Of a stretch of DNA of 64,000 bases, positions 56,708 to 64,000 are shown piece after piece (within the stretch, counting starts at the first letter, position 1; every line of letters starts with the position of its first letter). A program made the position numbers and the translations under genes. The DNA comes from Astrobacterium formosum (GTDB lineage: Bacteria; Pseudomonadota; Alphaproteobacteria; Rhizobiales; Xanthobacteraceae). A model generated the notes under the pieces. It was given only the letters and a program-made list of their open reading frames with translations. It did not search any database and was not told the DNA's origin. Where the stretch lies: assembly GCA_030848545.1 (NCBI GenBank), contig JAVDCA010000032.1, positions 1 to 64,000 on the forward strand. Direction: 5' to 3'.

Positions 56708-57847
56708 ATGCCGTCCAAGCTCGATATCCTTGTCTCCGCCTGCGCGACCTTGGGCCGTCGCGGCCTTGCGGTGCGCAACGAGCTGTGCCTGCGCGCGCGC
56801 CACCGCGCCAGCGACTGCGAGCGTTGTTCGGAGTCCTGCCCGGCCGGTGCGATCGCCGTCGTCGAGGGAGTGGTCCTGTCTCCCGCGCTCTGCAACGGTT
56901 GCGGTGCTTGCGCGACGCTCTGTCCGAGTGGCGCGCTGACCGCGTGCGAGCCGTCCGACGCACAGTTGCGTTTCGCAATTCTCCGGCACGTGAAGAATTC
57001 CGGCGTCGTCGCCTTTGCGTGCGAGACGTATCTGGCGGCCCATGTGGAGGACCGGCCCAAGGTCGTCGCTGTGCCGTGCATCGCCCGCCTGGACGAATCG
57101 ATTCTCCTCGACGCCGTCGTTGCCGGCGCCTCGCATGTCGGGCTCGTCGACGCCGCCTGTGCGGACTGTCCGCAAGCGAAGCTGCACCGGACGGCGGCAA
57201 CGGTTGTCAACCGTCTCAACAAACTCCTGTCGGCCTGGTCACACCGCGCCGCCGTCGAGTTCGTGGCGGACTTGTCCGGGTCGAAGCCGCTTGTCGGCGA
57301 CACGCCGAGACCTACGGGTGTGTCGCGCCGCGCCTTCTTCACCGCTTTGCGATCGAGCAAGGCCAAAGCCTCGCGACCGGGTCCGCCAGAGACGTCTGAG
57401 GCGGGTGGGGCCGTGATCCCGAAAGGCGGCCAGCCCAAGGAAGTCCCCGATCGGCGCCGGCGGATCATGGCCAGCTTGCGTCGCCTTGGCCCGGCGACCG
57501 GGACCGCATCACTCGACGGCTCCGTGTGGGCGACCATGACTGTCTCGGCCGGATGCAACGGCTGCGGCATCTGCGTCGCGGCTTGTCCAACAGCCGCCTT
57601 GGACGCGAAGGACGAGGACGGAGCCTGGCGCCTGTCGTTCCTCGTCGCGAACTGCATCCGGTGCGGATTGTGCGCCAGCCTGTGCGTCACGAAGGCGCTG
57701 CGGATCGACGCCGAAACGTCCATCGACTCCGCCCTCGACGCGACCCCGCGCGTATTGGTCACGAGAGCCAAGAGCGACGTCGTCGAAGCGACGGCGCCGC
57801 TGGATGAACGGTTCTCTCGCCTGTTCGGGCGTCAGATAACCTTTTGA
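56708..57847 (+). CDS. Fe-S protein with MvhD-like domain and two ferredoxin modules
   Basis: A 379-residue protein. Residues about 27-75 carry two [4Fe-4S] motifs (CERCSESCP and CNGCGACATLCP). About 98-172 resembles the MvhD/hydrogenase iron-sulfur domain (VVAFACETY, VAVPCIARLD, AACADCPQAKLHR), known for [2Fe-2S] transfer to heterodisulfide reductases. After a linker with SRRAFF (206-211), a second ferredoxin module (CNGCGICVAACP, CIRCGLCASLC) follows. It starts the base after the napH-like stop and so belongs to the same operon. It could link the quinol module to cytoplasmic or exported redox partners; the pairing is unusual. Confidence 0.75.
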   Translation: MPSKLDILVSACATLGRRGLAVRNELCLRARHRASDCERCSESCPAGAIAVVEGVVLSPALCNGCGACATLCPSGALTACEPSDAQLRFAILRHVKNSGVVAFACETYLAAHVEDRPKVVAVPCIARLDESILLDAVVAGASHVGLVDAACADCPQAKLHRTAATVVNRLNKLLSAWSHRAAVEFVADLSGSKPLVGDTPRPTGVSRRAFFTALRSSKAKASRPGPPETSEAGGAVIPKGGQPKEVPDRRRRIMASLRRLGPATGTASLDGSVWATMTVSAGCNGCGICVAACPTAALDAKDEDGAWRLSFLVANCIRCGLCASLCVTKALRIDAETSIDSALDATPRVLVTRAKSDVVEATAPLDERFSRLFGRQITF

Positions 57848-57885
57848 CATTGGCGCGTCAGGGCCGCTTCCAGACCTTCTGGTCT

Positions 57886-58404
57886 TCAGGACGGCGAGGG
57901 GTGTGCATTTGTCCGGCGCTCCCGCGCAGCCGAATCGCGTGCGTCGGACCGACGGTAGGGCGTTTCCTCGTTGTCTGCGACGAATTCCGCGTTAGCGCCC
58001 CGGCAATGCAGGATAAGGGAGGGTGAGCGTTTCATTTCCGGTTCATGCAATCGGCGGACGTCGCGCTCCTCGTCTTGCCCGCGCCGTTTTGCCTCAACCG
58101 GACTTTTGATCGTTTCGATGTGCTCGAGAATTTCGCCGAGCGCGCGCTTCGCAATCTGAACATCGTAGTCGTTCTGCAGATTGAGCCAGTGCTGTGCGCT
58201 GGTGCCAGGCACCTTGGCGAGCCGATGTGCCATATCGGCGGCAATCCCCGTCTACCTGCGGGCGAGCCGCTCGATTTGTGTCCGCGGCAGACCGCAGGCT
58301 TCGGCGAGAGTGCCAGCCGACGTCCCGAGCGGAATGAGGAATTCCTCCCGCAGGACTTCGCCGGGACGGGTGGACCCCGGTCTCGGTATGAGCTTCTTGG
58401 TCAT
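57886..58404 (-). pseudogene. higA: HigA-type antitoxin pseudogene
   Basis: The frame from ATG 58404 reads a HigA/XRE antitoxin start (RPGSTRPGEVLREEFLIPLG...LAEACGLPRTQIERLARR), then hits an in-frame TAG at 58252-58254, and continues in the same frame with TGIAADMAHRLAKVPGTSAQHWLNLQNDYD, the conserved C-terminal part of the family. One stop codon therefore splits an otherwise intact helix-turn-helix protein; the tail after about 58050 is also not conserved. No higB toxin frame was recognised next to it. It marks a decaying toxin-antitoxin locus in the 960-bp gap after the molybdoenzyme island; 58405-58809 shows nothing else convincing. Confidence 0.8.
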
Positions 58405-58809
58405 CGGCGCGTCATTCTCGGGCGCGGCGACTTAGCCGCGGGAGCTGATCTCAGCCTGCCCGTCGCACAAGATATTCGCTGCGCAGCCGCCACGCGGCCG
58501 TTGCCTCGTTCCAACGCTCGCCGCGCCAGTGGAACGAATTCGCGGTGATCTCGCAAAGGCTCCGCCGAATTCGGATGCCTTCGCCCTGTGTCCCTTCCTG
58601 CGCGGCCGCCTCCGCGCCATCATGGGAACGACGCCGAACCCGAGATCGGCGGGCGGGTGACCGTCTCCACCGGGCTCACGTCCGTCTCAAACTGGTTAAC
58701 GGACTGTTAGCGTCTCCGGTTCAGCCTGACGCTGCGTCAGAGATGATTCGGCCGATTTTGTCGCGTGCTGATGGTCGCGGCACTGCCGCGACCGAACGGA
58801 TGCCAGGAT

Positions 58810-59655
58810 ATGACCATGGCGACGATCGCGAACGGGACAGGGCTCGGCACCGAGCTTGCGAAACTCTTGCGCGGCGGCGCGGCGACCCGAGCCTTCGGCA
58901 CGCCGGCGCAACCGGAGCAGTCCGCGGATGCCACGACCGGCGACAAGGCGGCGACGATCGTCCACCTGTCGGACCGCGCCAAGGCCATCGTGGAAAGGGC
59001 CAAACGCGATCAGCAGATCGCCGACCGCCTCGATCGCATGTTCGCCGCTTCCGGCAAGCGCGGCGGTTCGCGAGAGTCCGGGGAGACCAAGTCGCTCACC
59101 CTCGAGGATATGGTCGGAACTTCGTCCCGCGATCCGAAGGAGGAAGATGCCGGCACCGGCGTTCTCGCCAAATATGGCGACCTGCCCCAGGCCGGGCGCT
59201 GGGCGGCCAATGCCCGCGCCGACAATGTCGGACTGCTCCAGGCGGGCACCAACGGGTTCGACATCCGCCGGATGGAAAGTCTTGTGCGGACCATGAACGC
59301 CGGCAGAGAGGTGTTCCTCGGCCAGGAGAACATGTCCGAAGACGAACAGTTCGTGCAAAGCATCCAGCTCAGGCTCGCGGGCGAGATCGTCAGCCTCGAC
59401 GACGCCGGCATGGGCGACAAGGCGCAGGCTCTGCGCGCTGCTATCGGCAACGGTGCCGTCAGGGTCCAGAAATCGAGCGACGTGCCGGAGTTGAACCTGA
59501 ATTACTCCACGACGCATTTTGCCGACGCGGGCGGCGGCGGATCCAGAAGCTCCTGGATCTGGAATCCCACCGGCGAGGCCAAGGCAGCGCTCGACGACAG
59601 GCACGCGATCGCCATCGGGGGCGGCGACAGGGGCGCCTTTTATCTGAGCTGGTAG
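58810..59655 (+). CDS. Hypothetical protein, 281 residues
   Basis: An acidic, mostly helical protein without signal peptide or membrane segment. The early part IVHLSDRAKAIVERAKRDQQIADRL resembles the tail of short flagellar-regulator-type proteins and appears in several unassigned alphaproteobacterial proteins. A glycine-rich stretch (ADAGGGGSRSSWIWNPTG) lies near the C-terminus. Codon use is typical, so the gene is probably real. The start is ATG 58810 or 58816; AGGAT precedes the latter at a better distance. Function unknown. Confidence 0.65.
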   Translation: MTMATIANGTGLGTELAKLLRGGAATRAFGTPAQPEQSADATTGDKAATIVHLSDRAKAIVERAKRDQQIADRLDRMFAASGKRGGSRESGETKSLTLEDMVGTSSRDPKEEDAGTGVLAKYGDLPQAGRWAANARADNVGLLQAGTNGFDIRRMESLVRTMNAGREVFLGQENMSEDEQFVQSIQLRLAGEIVSLDDAGMGDKAQALRAAIGNGAVRVQKSSDVPELNLNYSTTHFADAGGGGSRSSWIWNPTGEAKAALDDRHAIAIGGGDRGAFYLSW

Positions 59656-59769
59656 CAGTCCTCGGACGTTCGCAGCGGACTAATCCCGCTACCGGGAATA
59701 CCGGCGGGCTGCGGAACCCATGCGCCCGCTCGCGGGTTGAGATCCGATTCCGGACAAAGGAGCGGACCA

Positions 59770-60252
59770 ATGACGAGCAATGTCGAGCGCGTATGGGAGA
59801 TCATGGACGACATCCCGATCTGCATGGTGACCACCCATGCGGGCGGCGCCATGCGGTCGCGGCCCATGCACGCTGTCGCCGACAGCGATGCCGGCTGCAT
59901 CTACTTTCTGACCGACATCCACGGTGCCAAGGACGATGAGATCGCGGCGGCGCCGGACGTGTGCCTGGCCTTCGCTGATGTCGACGACAACACATATCTG
60001 AGCATCACCGGCCGTGCCGAAGTGGTGCGCGATCCCGCGCTCACCCGCGACCTGTGGAGCGCGGCCGCGCAGGCGTGGTGGCCGGACGGGCCGAGCGACC
60101 CGGCGGTGCGGGTCCTGCGTGTCATTCCCGACAAGGCGGAATACTGGGAATCCCACGGCAACGCCGTGACGGTCGCCCTCAAAGTGGCGGCGGCGCGGCT
60201 CTCGGGCGATCGCCCCGATCTCGGCCGGAACGAGAAGGTCGAGATGCGTTGA
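59770..60252 (+). CDS. Pyridoxamine 5'-phosphate oxidase-fold general stress protein
   Basis: A 160-residue split-barrel flavin-binding protein of the 'general stress protein 26' type. VWEIMDDIPICMVTTHAGGAMRSRPMHAV and IYFLTDIHGAKDDEIAAAPDVCLAFAD are family patterns; YLSITGRAEVVRD and KAEYWES follow. Members bind FMN or FAD, and their physiological role is not settled. GGAGCGGACCA precedes ATG 59770. Confidence 0.88.
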   Translation: MTSNVERVWEIMDDIPICMVTTHAGGAMRSRPMHAVADSDAGCIYFLTDIHGAKDDEIAAAPDVCLAFADVDDNTYLSITGRAEVVRDPALTRDLWSAAAQAWWPDGPSDPAVRVLRVIPDKAEYWESHGNAVTVALKVAAARLSGDRPDLGRNEKVEMR

Positions 60253-60370
60253 GGCGGGCGAGTGGCTGGCGGGGCGCAGTCTGCCGCCTATAATGCGGCA
60301 AAGGGCGCCGCGCCACGAAAGACGCGTGATGTCCCAGAAGGCTGTTCCCGAGAGCCCGCCAGGAGACGTC

Positions 60371-60694
60371 ATGTCCGTCCAGGATGCCGCACGAGATCCC
60401 GCCCGCGACCTCGGGCAGCTCACCGCCGACGATTTCGAGCCGCGTCTCAACGCGCCATTCCGATTGCAGGCGCCGGGCGCCGACGCGCCGGTGACGCTGG
60501 CGGAGGTCCGTCGGCTGGGGGCGGCGCTGCGCGATGGCGGCGCCTTCGCGCTGGTGTTCGTCGCCAAGGGCGGTCCGCGCCTGCCCCAGGGCATCTATCC
60601 GCTCAGCCACCCCGACATCGGCACCCTGGAGATGTTCCTGGTGCCCATCGGGCCGTTCGCGGGCGGGTTCGGCTACGAGGCGGTGTTCACCTGA
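60371..60694 (+). CDS. Small conserved protein (DUF6916-like)
   Basis: A 107-residue cytoplasmic protein: LTADDFEPRLNAPFRLQAPG at the start, then VRRLGAALRDGGAFALVFVAKGGPRLPQGIYPLSHPDIGTLEMFLVPIGPFAGGFGYEAVFT. This beta-rich pattern is seen in small proteins encoded near phage tail-collar-like proteins in many bacteria; no activity is known. AGGAGACGTC before ATG 60371 supports this start. Its 3' end overlaps the convergent acetyltransferase by 22 bp. Confidence 0.7.
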   Translation: MSVQDAARDPARDLGQLTADDFEPRLNAPFRLQAPGADAPVTLAEVRRLGAALRDGGAFALVFVAKGGPRLPQGIYPLSHPDIGTLEMFLVPIGPFAGGFGYEAVFT

Positions 60695-61182
60695 GTGCCG
60701 GGTGACCAGCGCATCAGGTCGTAGACACCCTTGTCCTCGACACTCACGAAGCCGAGCCGGCCATAGAGGCGCATGGCCGGATTATGCTTTTCCACGTGGA
60801 TGGTGACGCATTTGTCCGCCGCCGCCGCCTCGGCGAGGAGTCCGCCGAGCACGGCCGAGCCGAAGCCCTTGCGGCAATGTTCGGGCAGGAGCGCGATGTC
60901 GACGATGCGGTGCTCGCGCTCCCAGCGGTCCACGTAGAGCCGGCCGATCGGCTCGCCGCCATGGAGGATGATCAGGCGCTGCGCCGCCGGATAATGCCGC
61001 ATGTAGTGGGCGTGCTGGGCGGAAAACTGCATGGCGATGAACGCCGCCTTTTCGGCCTCGCTCCACGGCACCGGCGCAAGCTCGGCCGCGCGGGTGCTGC
61101 CGTAGAGATCGCGCAGGAACAGCAGGTCGTCGTCTGCGGCGGCGCGAAAGCCCAACCCGGCCGCGGCGGCAGCCTCGCCCAT
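60673..61182 (-). CDS. GNAT-family N-acetyltransferase
   Basis: A 169-residue acetyltransferase of the GNAT fold. The acetyl-CoA site lies in DIALLPEHCRKGFGSAVLGGLLAEA (the R/Q-x-x-G-x-G/A pattern reads CRKGFG), followed by VTIHVEKHNPAMRLYGRLGF, a typical GNAT C-terminal strand and helix. AGGAGGGATCGGAC gives a strong ribosome site for ATG 61182. The substrate is unknown. Confidence 0.88.
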   Translation of the reverse strand: MGEAAAAAGLGFRAAADDDLLFLRDLYGSTRAAELAPVPWSEAEKAAFIAMQFSAQHAHYMRHYPAAQRLIILHGGEPIGRLYVDRWEREHRIVDIALLPEHCRKGFGSAVLGGLLAEAAAADKCVTIHVEKHNPAMRLYGRLGFVSVEDKGVYDLMRWSPGTQVNTAS

Positions 61183-61432
61183 GTCCGATCCCTCCTCTTC
61201 GATGACGGCCGCCGTTCATCGCTCCGCCGGCGGTTTGTCGGTTGCTCAACTTTAGCGGCCTCGATATCCAGGAACAACCTTGACGAGGTTATTCTCGGGG
61301 GGCCGTTCGGCGTCAGCTTTTGCGGCTGCGGGTGGGATGGTGCCGCAGTTGGGACATTTTCATGCTCCAGGTTTCTCATCCCACGGGCCGACGATTCTGG
61401 CCCTTTGCACCGAAACAAAAGCCGAGTCCCTG

Positions 61433-63463
61433 ATGCCCAAGGCACGTGAGCGACTTCTGGCGGGCACGATCCTGTCCGCCGCCATGACCCTTTTGTGCGC
61501 CTATCCGGCCTGGTCCCAGCCGGGCGCGGGCGAGGGCGCCATACTGTTGGCGCAGGCGCCGGTTGCGCCGCCCGCCCCGGGCGCCGAACAGCCCGATCCG
61601 AAACGGCCTCGACCCGGCCAGCCGCCCGCCGCCAAGCCTCAGCCGCCCGCTCCGCCGCCGGCCGCCCGTCCGCCTGCGCCGCCGCCTCCGGCTGCGCGCC
61701 AACCTGCACCGCCGCCGCCTCCACCGCCGGCTGTCCGTCAACCTGCACCGCCGCCGCCGCCGCCTCCGGCTGCGCGCCAACCTGCACCGCCGCCGCCTCC
61801 GCCGCCGGCTGTCCGTCAGCCTGCGCCGCCGCCGCCTCCACCGCCGGCTGCGCGCCAACCTGCGCCGCCGCCGCCTCCGCCGCCGGCTGTCCGTCAGCCT
61901 GCGCCGCCGCCGCCGCCTCCGCCGCCGGCTGCGCGGCAACCTGCGCCGCCGCCGGCCGCCGGCGTGCCGCCCCGCGGCACGCCGCCTGGGGCGCCGCCCG
62001 CGAGTGCCCAGCCCGGCCAGCCGCCCCAGCCGGGCGGACCTGCGGGTGGACCGCGTGGCCCGGGTCGGCCGGGTGCTCCGCCTCCGCCTGCCGCCGGTTC
62101 TCCCCCGCCTCCGCCGGCCGCCGGAGCGCCGACCCGCGGCACGCCGCCTGGGGCGCCGCCCGCGAGCGCCCAGCCCGGCCAGCCGCCCCAGCCGGGCGGA
62201 CCTGCGGGTGGACCGCGTGGCCCCGGCCGGCCGGGCGCCCCGCCTCCGCCTGCTGCCGGTGCCACACCGCCTGCCGGTGCCGTGCCGCCTCCGCCTGCGG
62301 CTGGCGCGCCTCGGCCTGTGGCTCCACCGCCGGCCGCCGGTGCCCCGCCGCCGCCGCCTGCGGCCGGAGCTTCGCCGCCGGCTGCCGCTGGACCGGCCGC
62401 ACCCATCGGCCGGCCCGCGATCGCGCCGTCCGCCATCGCGCCGCCGGCACCGCCGCCGGCGAACACGCCCGAGGCCGCCGCCAGGCGCGCCTTCGTGCCG
62501 CCGCCCGCCCAGGACAATGCCCGCCGGCTCGATGACGTGCGCGGTGCCCGCCGCGAGGTGCGCGACGGCGACCGTGTCGTCATCCAGGAGCCCGGCCGCG
62601 TCATCATCCGCGAGGGTGGCCGCACCATCATCCGCCACAACGAGGCCGACCGCTTCCGCTGGTCGGCGCGCGACGTGCGCGTCGAACGGCGCGGCGACGA
62701 CACCGTGACGGTGTTCGAGCGGCCGGACGGCACCCGCGTCTATTCGGTGACCGACGAATCCGGCCGCCTGCTGCGGCGTTATCGCCGCGGCATCGACGGC
62801 CGCGACATCGTCATCATCGACAACTCCTATCGCGGCCCGCCGCGCCCGGCAGGGTTCTTCATCGACCTGCCGCCGCCACGCATCCGCATCCCGCGCCGCG
62901 CCTACATCGTCGACATGGAGCAGGCACCGCCCGGCTATATCGGCTACGCCCTGATGGCGCCGCCGGTGGAGCATGTCGACCGCGCCTACACCCTCGACGA
63001 GGTGCGCTACTCGGCGCCCTTGCGCGACCGCATGCCGCGCGTCGACATGGACTCGGTGACCTTCGAATCCGGTTCGTGGGAGCTCACCCCCGACCAGATC
63101 CAAAAACTCGCCGTCATCGCCGACGGCATCAATCGCGCCATCGCGGCCAATCCGAGCGAGGTGTTTTTGATCGAGGGCCACACCGACGCGGTCGGCACCG
63201 AGAACGACAACCTGTCGCTCTCCGACCGCCGCGCCGAATCGGTGGCGCTCGCGCTGTCGCAACAGTTCGGCGTGCCGTCCGAGAACCTGACCACGCAGGG
63301 CTATGGGGAGCAGTACCTCAAGGTGCCGACGCAAGGACCGCTGCGGGAGAACCGCCGCGTCACCGCGCGCCGCATCACCCCGCTCCTGACCGGCCAGAAC
63401 GAGGCCGTCCCCGGCGCCCCGCCGCCGCCCCCGCCCCAGCACGGCGACGCCCCGCCGCAATGA
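61433..63463 (+). CDS. OmpA-domain protein with long proline-rich repeat region
   Basis: A 676-residue envelope protein. A Sec signal (about 1-28, ending AWS) precedes about 300 residues of low-complexity Pro/Ala/Gly sequence, first in PPPPPPPAARQPA / PPPPPPPAVRQPA units, then two copies of an approximately 40-residue GTPPGAPPASAQPGQPPQ-type block. A middle domain (about 360-520, REVRDGDRVVIQEPGRVIIR) is followed by a C-terminal OmpA peptidoglycan-binding domain (LTPDQIQKLAVIADGINRAI, EGHTDAVGTENDNLSLSDRRAESV, NRRVTARRI). It probably spans the periplasm, with the proline tract as a stiff spacer. The start is ATG 61433; codon positions rule out the long antisense frame. Confidence 0.9.
   Translation: MPKARERLLAGTILSAAMTLLCAYPAWSQPGAGEGAILLAQAPVAPPAPGAEQPDPKRPRPGQPPAAKPQPPAPPPAARPPAPPPPAARQPAPPPPPPPAVRQPAPPPPPPPAARQPAPPPPPPPAVRQPAPPPPPPPAARQPAPPPPPPPAVRQPAPPPPPPPPAARQPAPPPAAGVPPRGTPPGAPPASAQPGQPPQPGGPAGGPRGPGRPGAPPPPAAGSPPPPPAAGAPTRGTPPGAPPASAQPGQPPQPGGPAGGPRGPGRPGAPPPPAAGATPPAGAVPPPPAAGAPRPVAPPPAAGAPPPPPAAGASPPAAAGPAAPIGRPAIAPSAIAPPAPPPANTPEAAARRAFVPPPAQDNARRLDDVRGARREVRDGDRVVIQEPGRVIIREGGRTIIRHNEADRFRWSARDVRVERRGDDTVTVFERPDGTRVYSVTDESGRLLRRYRRGIDGRDIVIIDNSYRGPPRPAGFFIDLPPPRIRIPRRAYIVDMEQAPPGYIGYALMAPPVEHVDRAYTLDEVRYSAPLRDRMPRVDMDSVTFESGSWELTPDQIQKLAVIADGINRAIAANPSEVFLIEGHTDAVGTENDNLSLSDRRAESVALALSQQFGVPSENLTTQGYGEQYLKVPTQGPLRENRRVTARRITPLLTGQNEAVPGAPPPPPPQHGDAPPQ
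61655..61960 (+). repeat. Tandem DNA repeats encoding the PPPPPP(A/V)RQPA units
   Basis: About six to seven tandem units of 39-45 bp with the shared core CCGCCGCCGGCT(GCG/GTC)CG(C/T)CA(A/G)CCTGC. Units alternate AARQPA and AVRQPA. The high identity favours slippage or recombination, so repeat number may vary between strains. Confidence 0.8.
61970..62260 (+). repeat. Direct repeat of about 120 bp inside the OmpA-like gene
   Basis: The block starting GCGGCACGCCGCCTGGGGCG at about 61974 recurs almost identically from about 62134, 160 bp apart. Both encode the same stretch of about 40 residues. It is an in-frame duplication. Confidence 0.8.
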
Positions 63464-63464
63464 G

Positions 63465-63583
63465 CCCGCTCCCCTTCTCCCTCTCCCCGCTTGCGGGGAG
63501 AGGGGCGGGGTGAGGGGCTCTTCTTTTCTTCGATCCTCGCCGGGCCCCCTCCCTATCCTCCCCCGCAAGCGGGGGAGGGGACG
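63465..63583. repeat. Paired family A intergenic repeats
   Basis: Two G/C-rich palindromes (CTCTCCCCGCTTGCGGGGAG and CTCCCCCGCAAGCGGGGGAG) after the OmpA-like gene, related to copies at 27, 961 and 13451. Confidence 0.7.
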
Positions 63584-63624
63584 GCGAGCGCAAGCCGTGC
63601 TGCCCAGACGCAACGGAATGGGAT

Positions 63625-63660
63625 TAAAAAAGCCGCGGTGCAGCGATGCCCCGCGGCTTT
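63625..63660 (-). terminator. Terminator downstream of argG
   Basis: AGCCGCGG / CCGCGGCT stem with a 12-base loop; read on the minus strand it is followed by TTTTTTAATCC. It lies about 150 bp beyond the argG stop. Confidence 0.75.
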
Positions 63661-63686
63661 GACTTTCGTGCTGACTCTCTCGGCCT

Positions 63687-63783
63687 CATGGTGAGGAGCG
63701 CTCCCCTTGGAGCGCGTCTCGAACCATGGGGCCGCCCCCACCCTTCGAGACGCGGCCCAAGCGGGCCGCTCCTCAGGGTGAGG
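63687..63783. repeat. Intergenic palindromic repeat, family D
   Basis: CTCATGGTGAGGAGCGCTCC ... GTCTCGAACCATGG ... CCCTTCGAGACGC ... GCTCCTCAGGGTGAGG, between the argG terminator and argG. Confidence 0.6.
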
Positions 63784-63807
63784 GCGGTTTGAATTCGGAA
63801 ACCGCGC

Positions 63808-64000
63808 TTACTTTCCCGTCTTCTTCCGCCGCTGCGCCAGCGTGCGCAGCCGCAGCGCATTGAGCTTGATGAAGCCTTCGGCGTCGTGCTGGTCGTAGGC
63901 GACCGCGCCTTCTTCGAAGGTCACGAGCTCCTTGTCGTAGAGCGAATACGGGCTCTCGCGGCCGACCACGCTGACGCTGCCCTTGTAGAGCTTGAGCCGC
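63808..64000 (-). CDS. argG: Argininosuccinate synthase, 3' end only
   Basis: The last 63 codons and TAA stop of argG; the gene runs off the window end. The reading [20 protein letters not shown], then [26 protein letters not shown], is the conserved C-terminal part of argininosuccinate synthase, which joins citrulline and aspartate with ATP in arginine synthesis. The end RRKKTGK is basic. Only the C-terminus can be seen. Confidence 0.9.
   Translation of the reverse strand, partial: RLKLYKGSVSVVGRESPYSLYDKELVTFEEGAVAYDQHDAEGFIKLNALRLRTLAQRRKKTGK

Noticed and set aside
58432-58623. Small minus-strand frame upstream of the higA pseudogene as a HigB toxin
   Set aside because: Its sequence shows none of the HigB pattern (no RLEAL..D or QWRI-type motifs).
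61655-61960. Tandem repeats resembling a CRISPR or VNTR array
   Set aside because: Units are contiguous, in frame and encode proline-rich protein; no unique spacers.
61376-63613. 745-residue minus-strand frame opposite the OmpA-domain gene
   Set aside because: Its arginine/glycine repeats are the reverse complement of the proline codon repeats; the plus-strand protein has a signal peptide and an OmpA domain.

Overview
The window reads as the chromosome of a high-GC alphaproteobacterium, most likely a member of the Hyphomicrobiales (Rhizobiales) near Rhodoplanes, Bradyrhizobium or Rhodopseudomonas. The basis is the family resemblance of the leuB, asd, sdhCDAB and mesaconyl-CoA hydratase products, the many TRAP/TctC solute-binding proteins, the MxKDx repeat peptide, and several families of paired palindromic intergenic repeats typical of that order. 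No rRNA or tRNA gene was seen, so the placement is an inference.

Region 1 (about 1.27-17.2 kb) is a compact cluster for anaerobic-type purine/urate breakdown. It holds a dihydropyrimidinase-like hydrolase (hyuA), carbamate kinase, the YgeW carbamoyltransferase, the YgeY M20 hydrolase, an RpiR-family regulator, an XdhD-type molybdenum hydroxylase, the SsnA amidohydrolase, two fold-type II PLP enzymes, a short YgfK and a 2[4Fe-4S] ferredoxin. The gene set matches the E. coli yge/ygf/ssnA/xdhD/hyuA/yqeA set. It differs in having no ygeX, in having two other PLP enzymes, and in a YgfK without its flavin/NAD domain. Two diverging gene sets meet at the regulator, where an 18-bp inverted repeat overlaps its start codon. 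Carbamoyl phosphate from YgeW would be turned into ATP by the carbamate kinase.

Region 2 (17.5-24.3 kb) is a TRAP transporter operon with a shikimate/quinate-type dehydrogenase, a divergent TetR regulator and a second TRAP binding protein, followed by a CitE/Mcl2-like CoA-ester lyase. The aroE-dctQMP promoter carries a palindrome inside its spacer.

Region 3 (24.4-42.2 kb) is mixed: DUF429, beta-carbonic anhydrase, a membrane-anchored trehalose-6-phosphate synthase with an unusual sensor-like N-terminus, a ParE-type toxin/antitoxin pair, a quinone oxidoreductase, a TctC receptor coupled to a metallo-beta-lactamase-fold hydrolase, asd, a roughly 0.8-kb AT-richer element bounded by terminal inverted repeats, leuB, a cupin protein, NDH-2, an ECF sigma/NrsF/MxKDx peptide operon, and mesaconyl-CoA hydratase of the ethylmalonyl-CoA pathway.

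Region 4 (42.3-47.9 kb) has an overlapping PAS protein/chemotaxis-receptor pair and the complete sdhCDAB operon.

Region 5 (48.0-57.8 kb) is a respiratory molybdoenzyme island. A Tat-exported DMSO-reductase-family catalytic subunit, a DmsB-like Fe-S subunit and a TorD chaperone run on the minus strand from a good sigma-54 promoter. A GAF-containing sigma-54 activator, a shortened DmsC-like membrane protein, NapG- and NapH-like Fe-S proteins and an unusual MvhD-like Fe-S protein run on the plus strand. Its substrate cannot be read from sequence.

Region 6 (57.9-64 kb) holds a higA pseudogene with an in-frame stop, small hypotheticals, an FMN-binding stress protein, a GNAT acetyltransferase, an OmpA-domain protein with a long proline-rich repeat tract, and the 3' end of argG.
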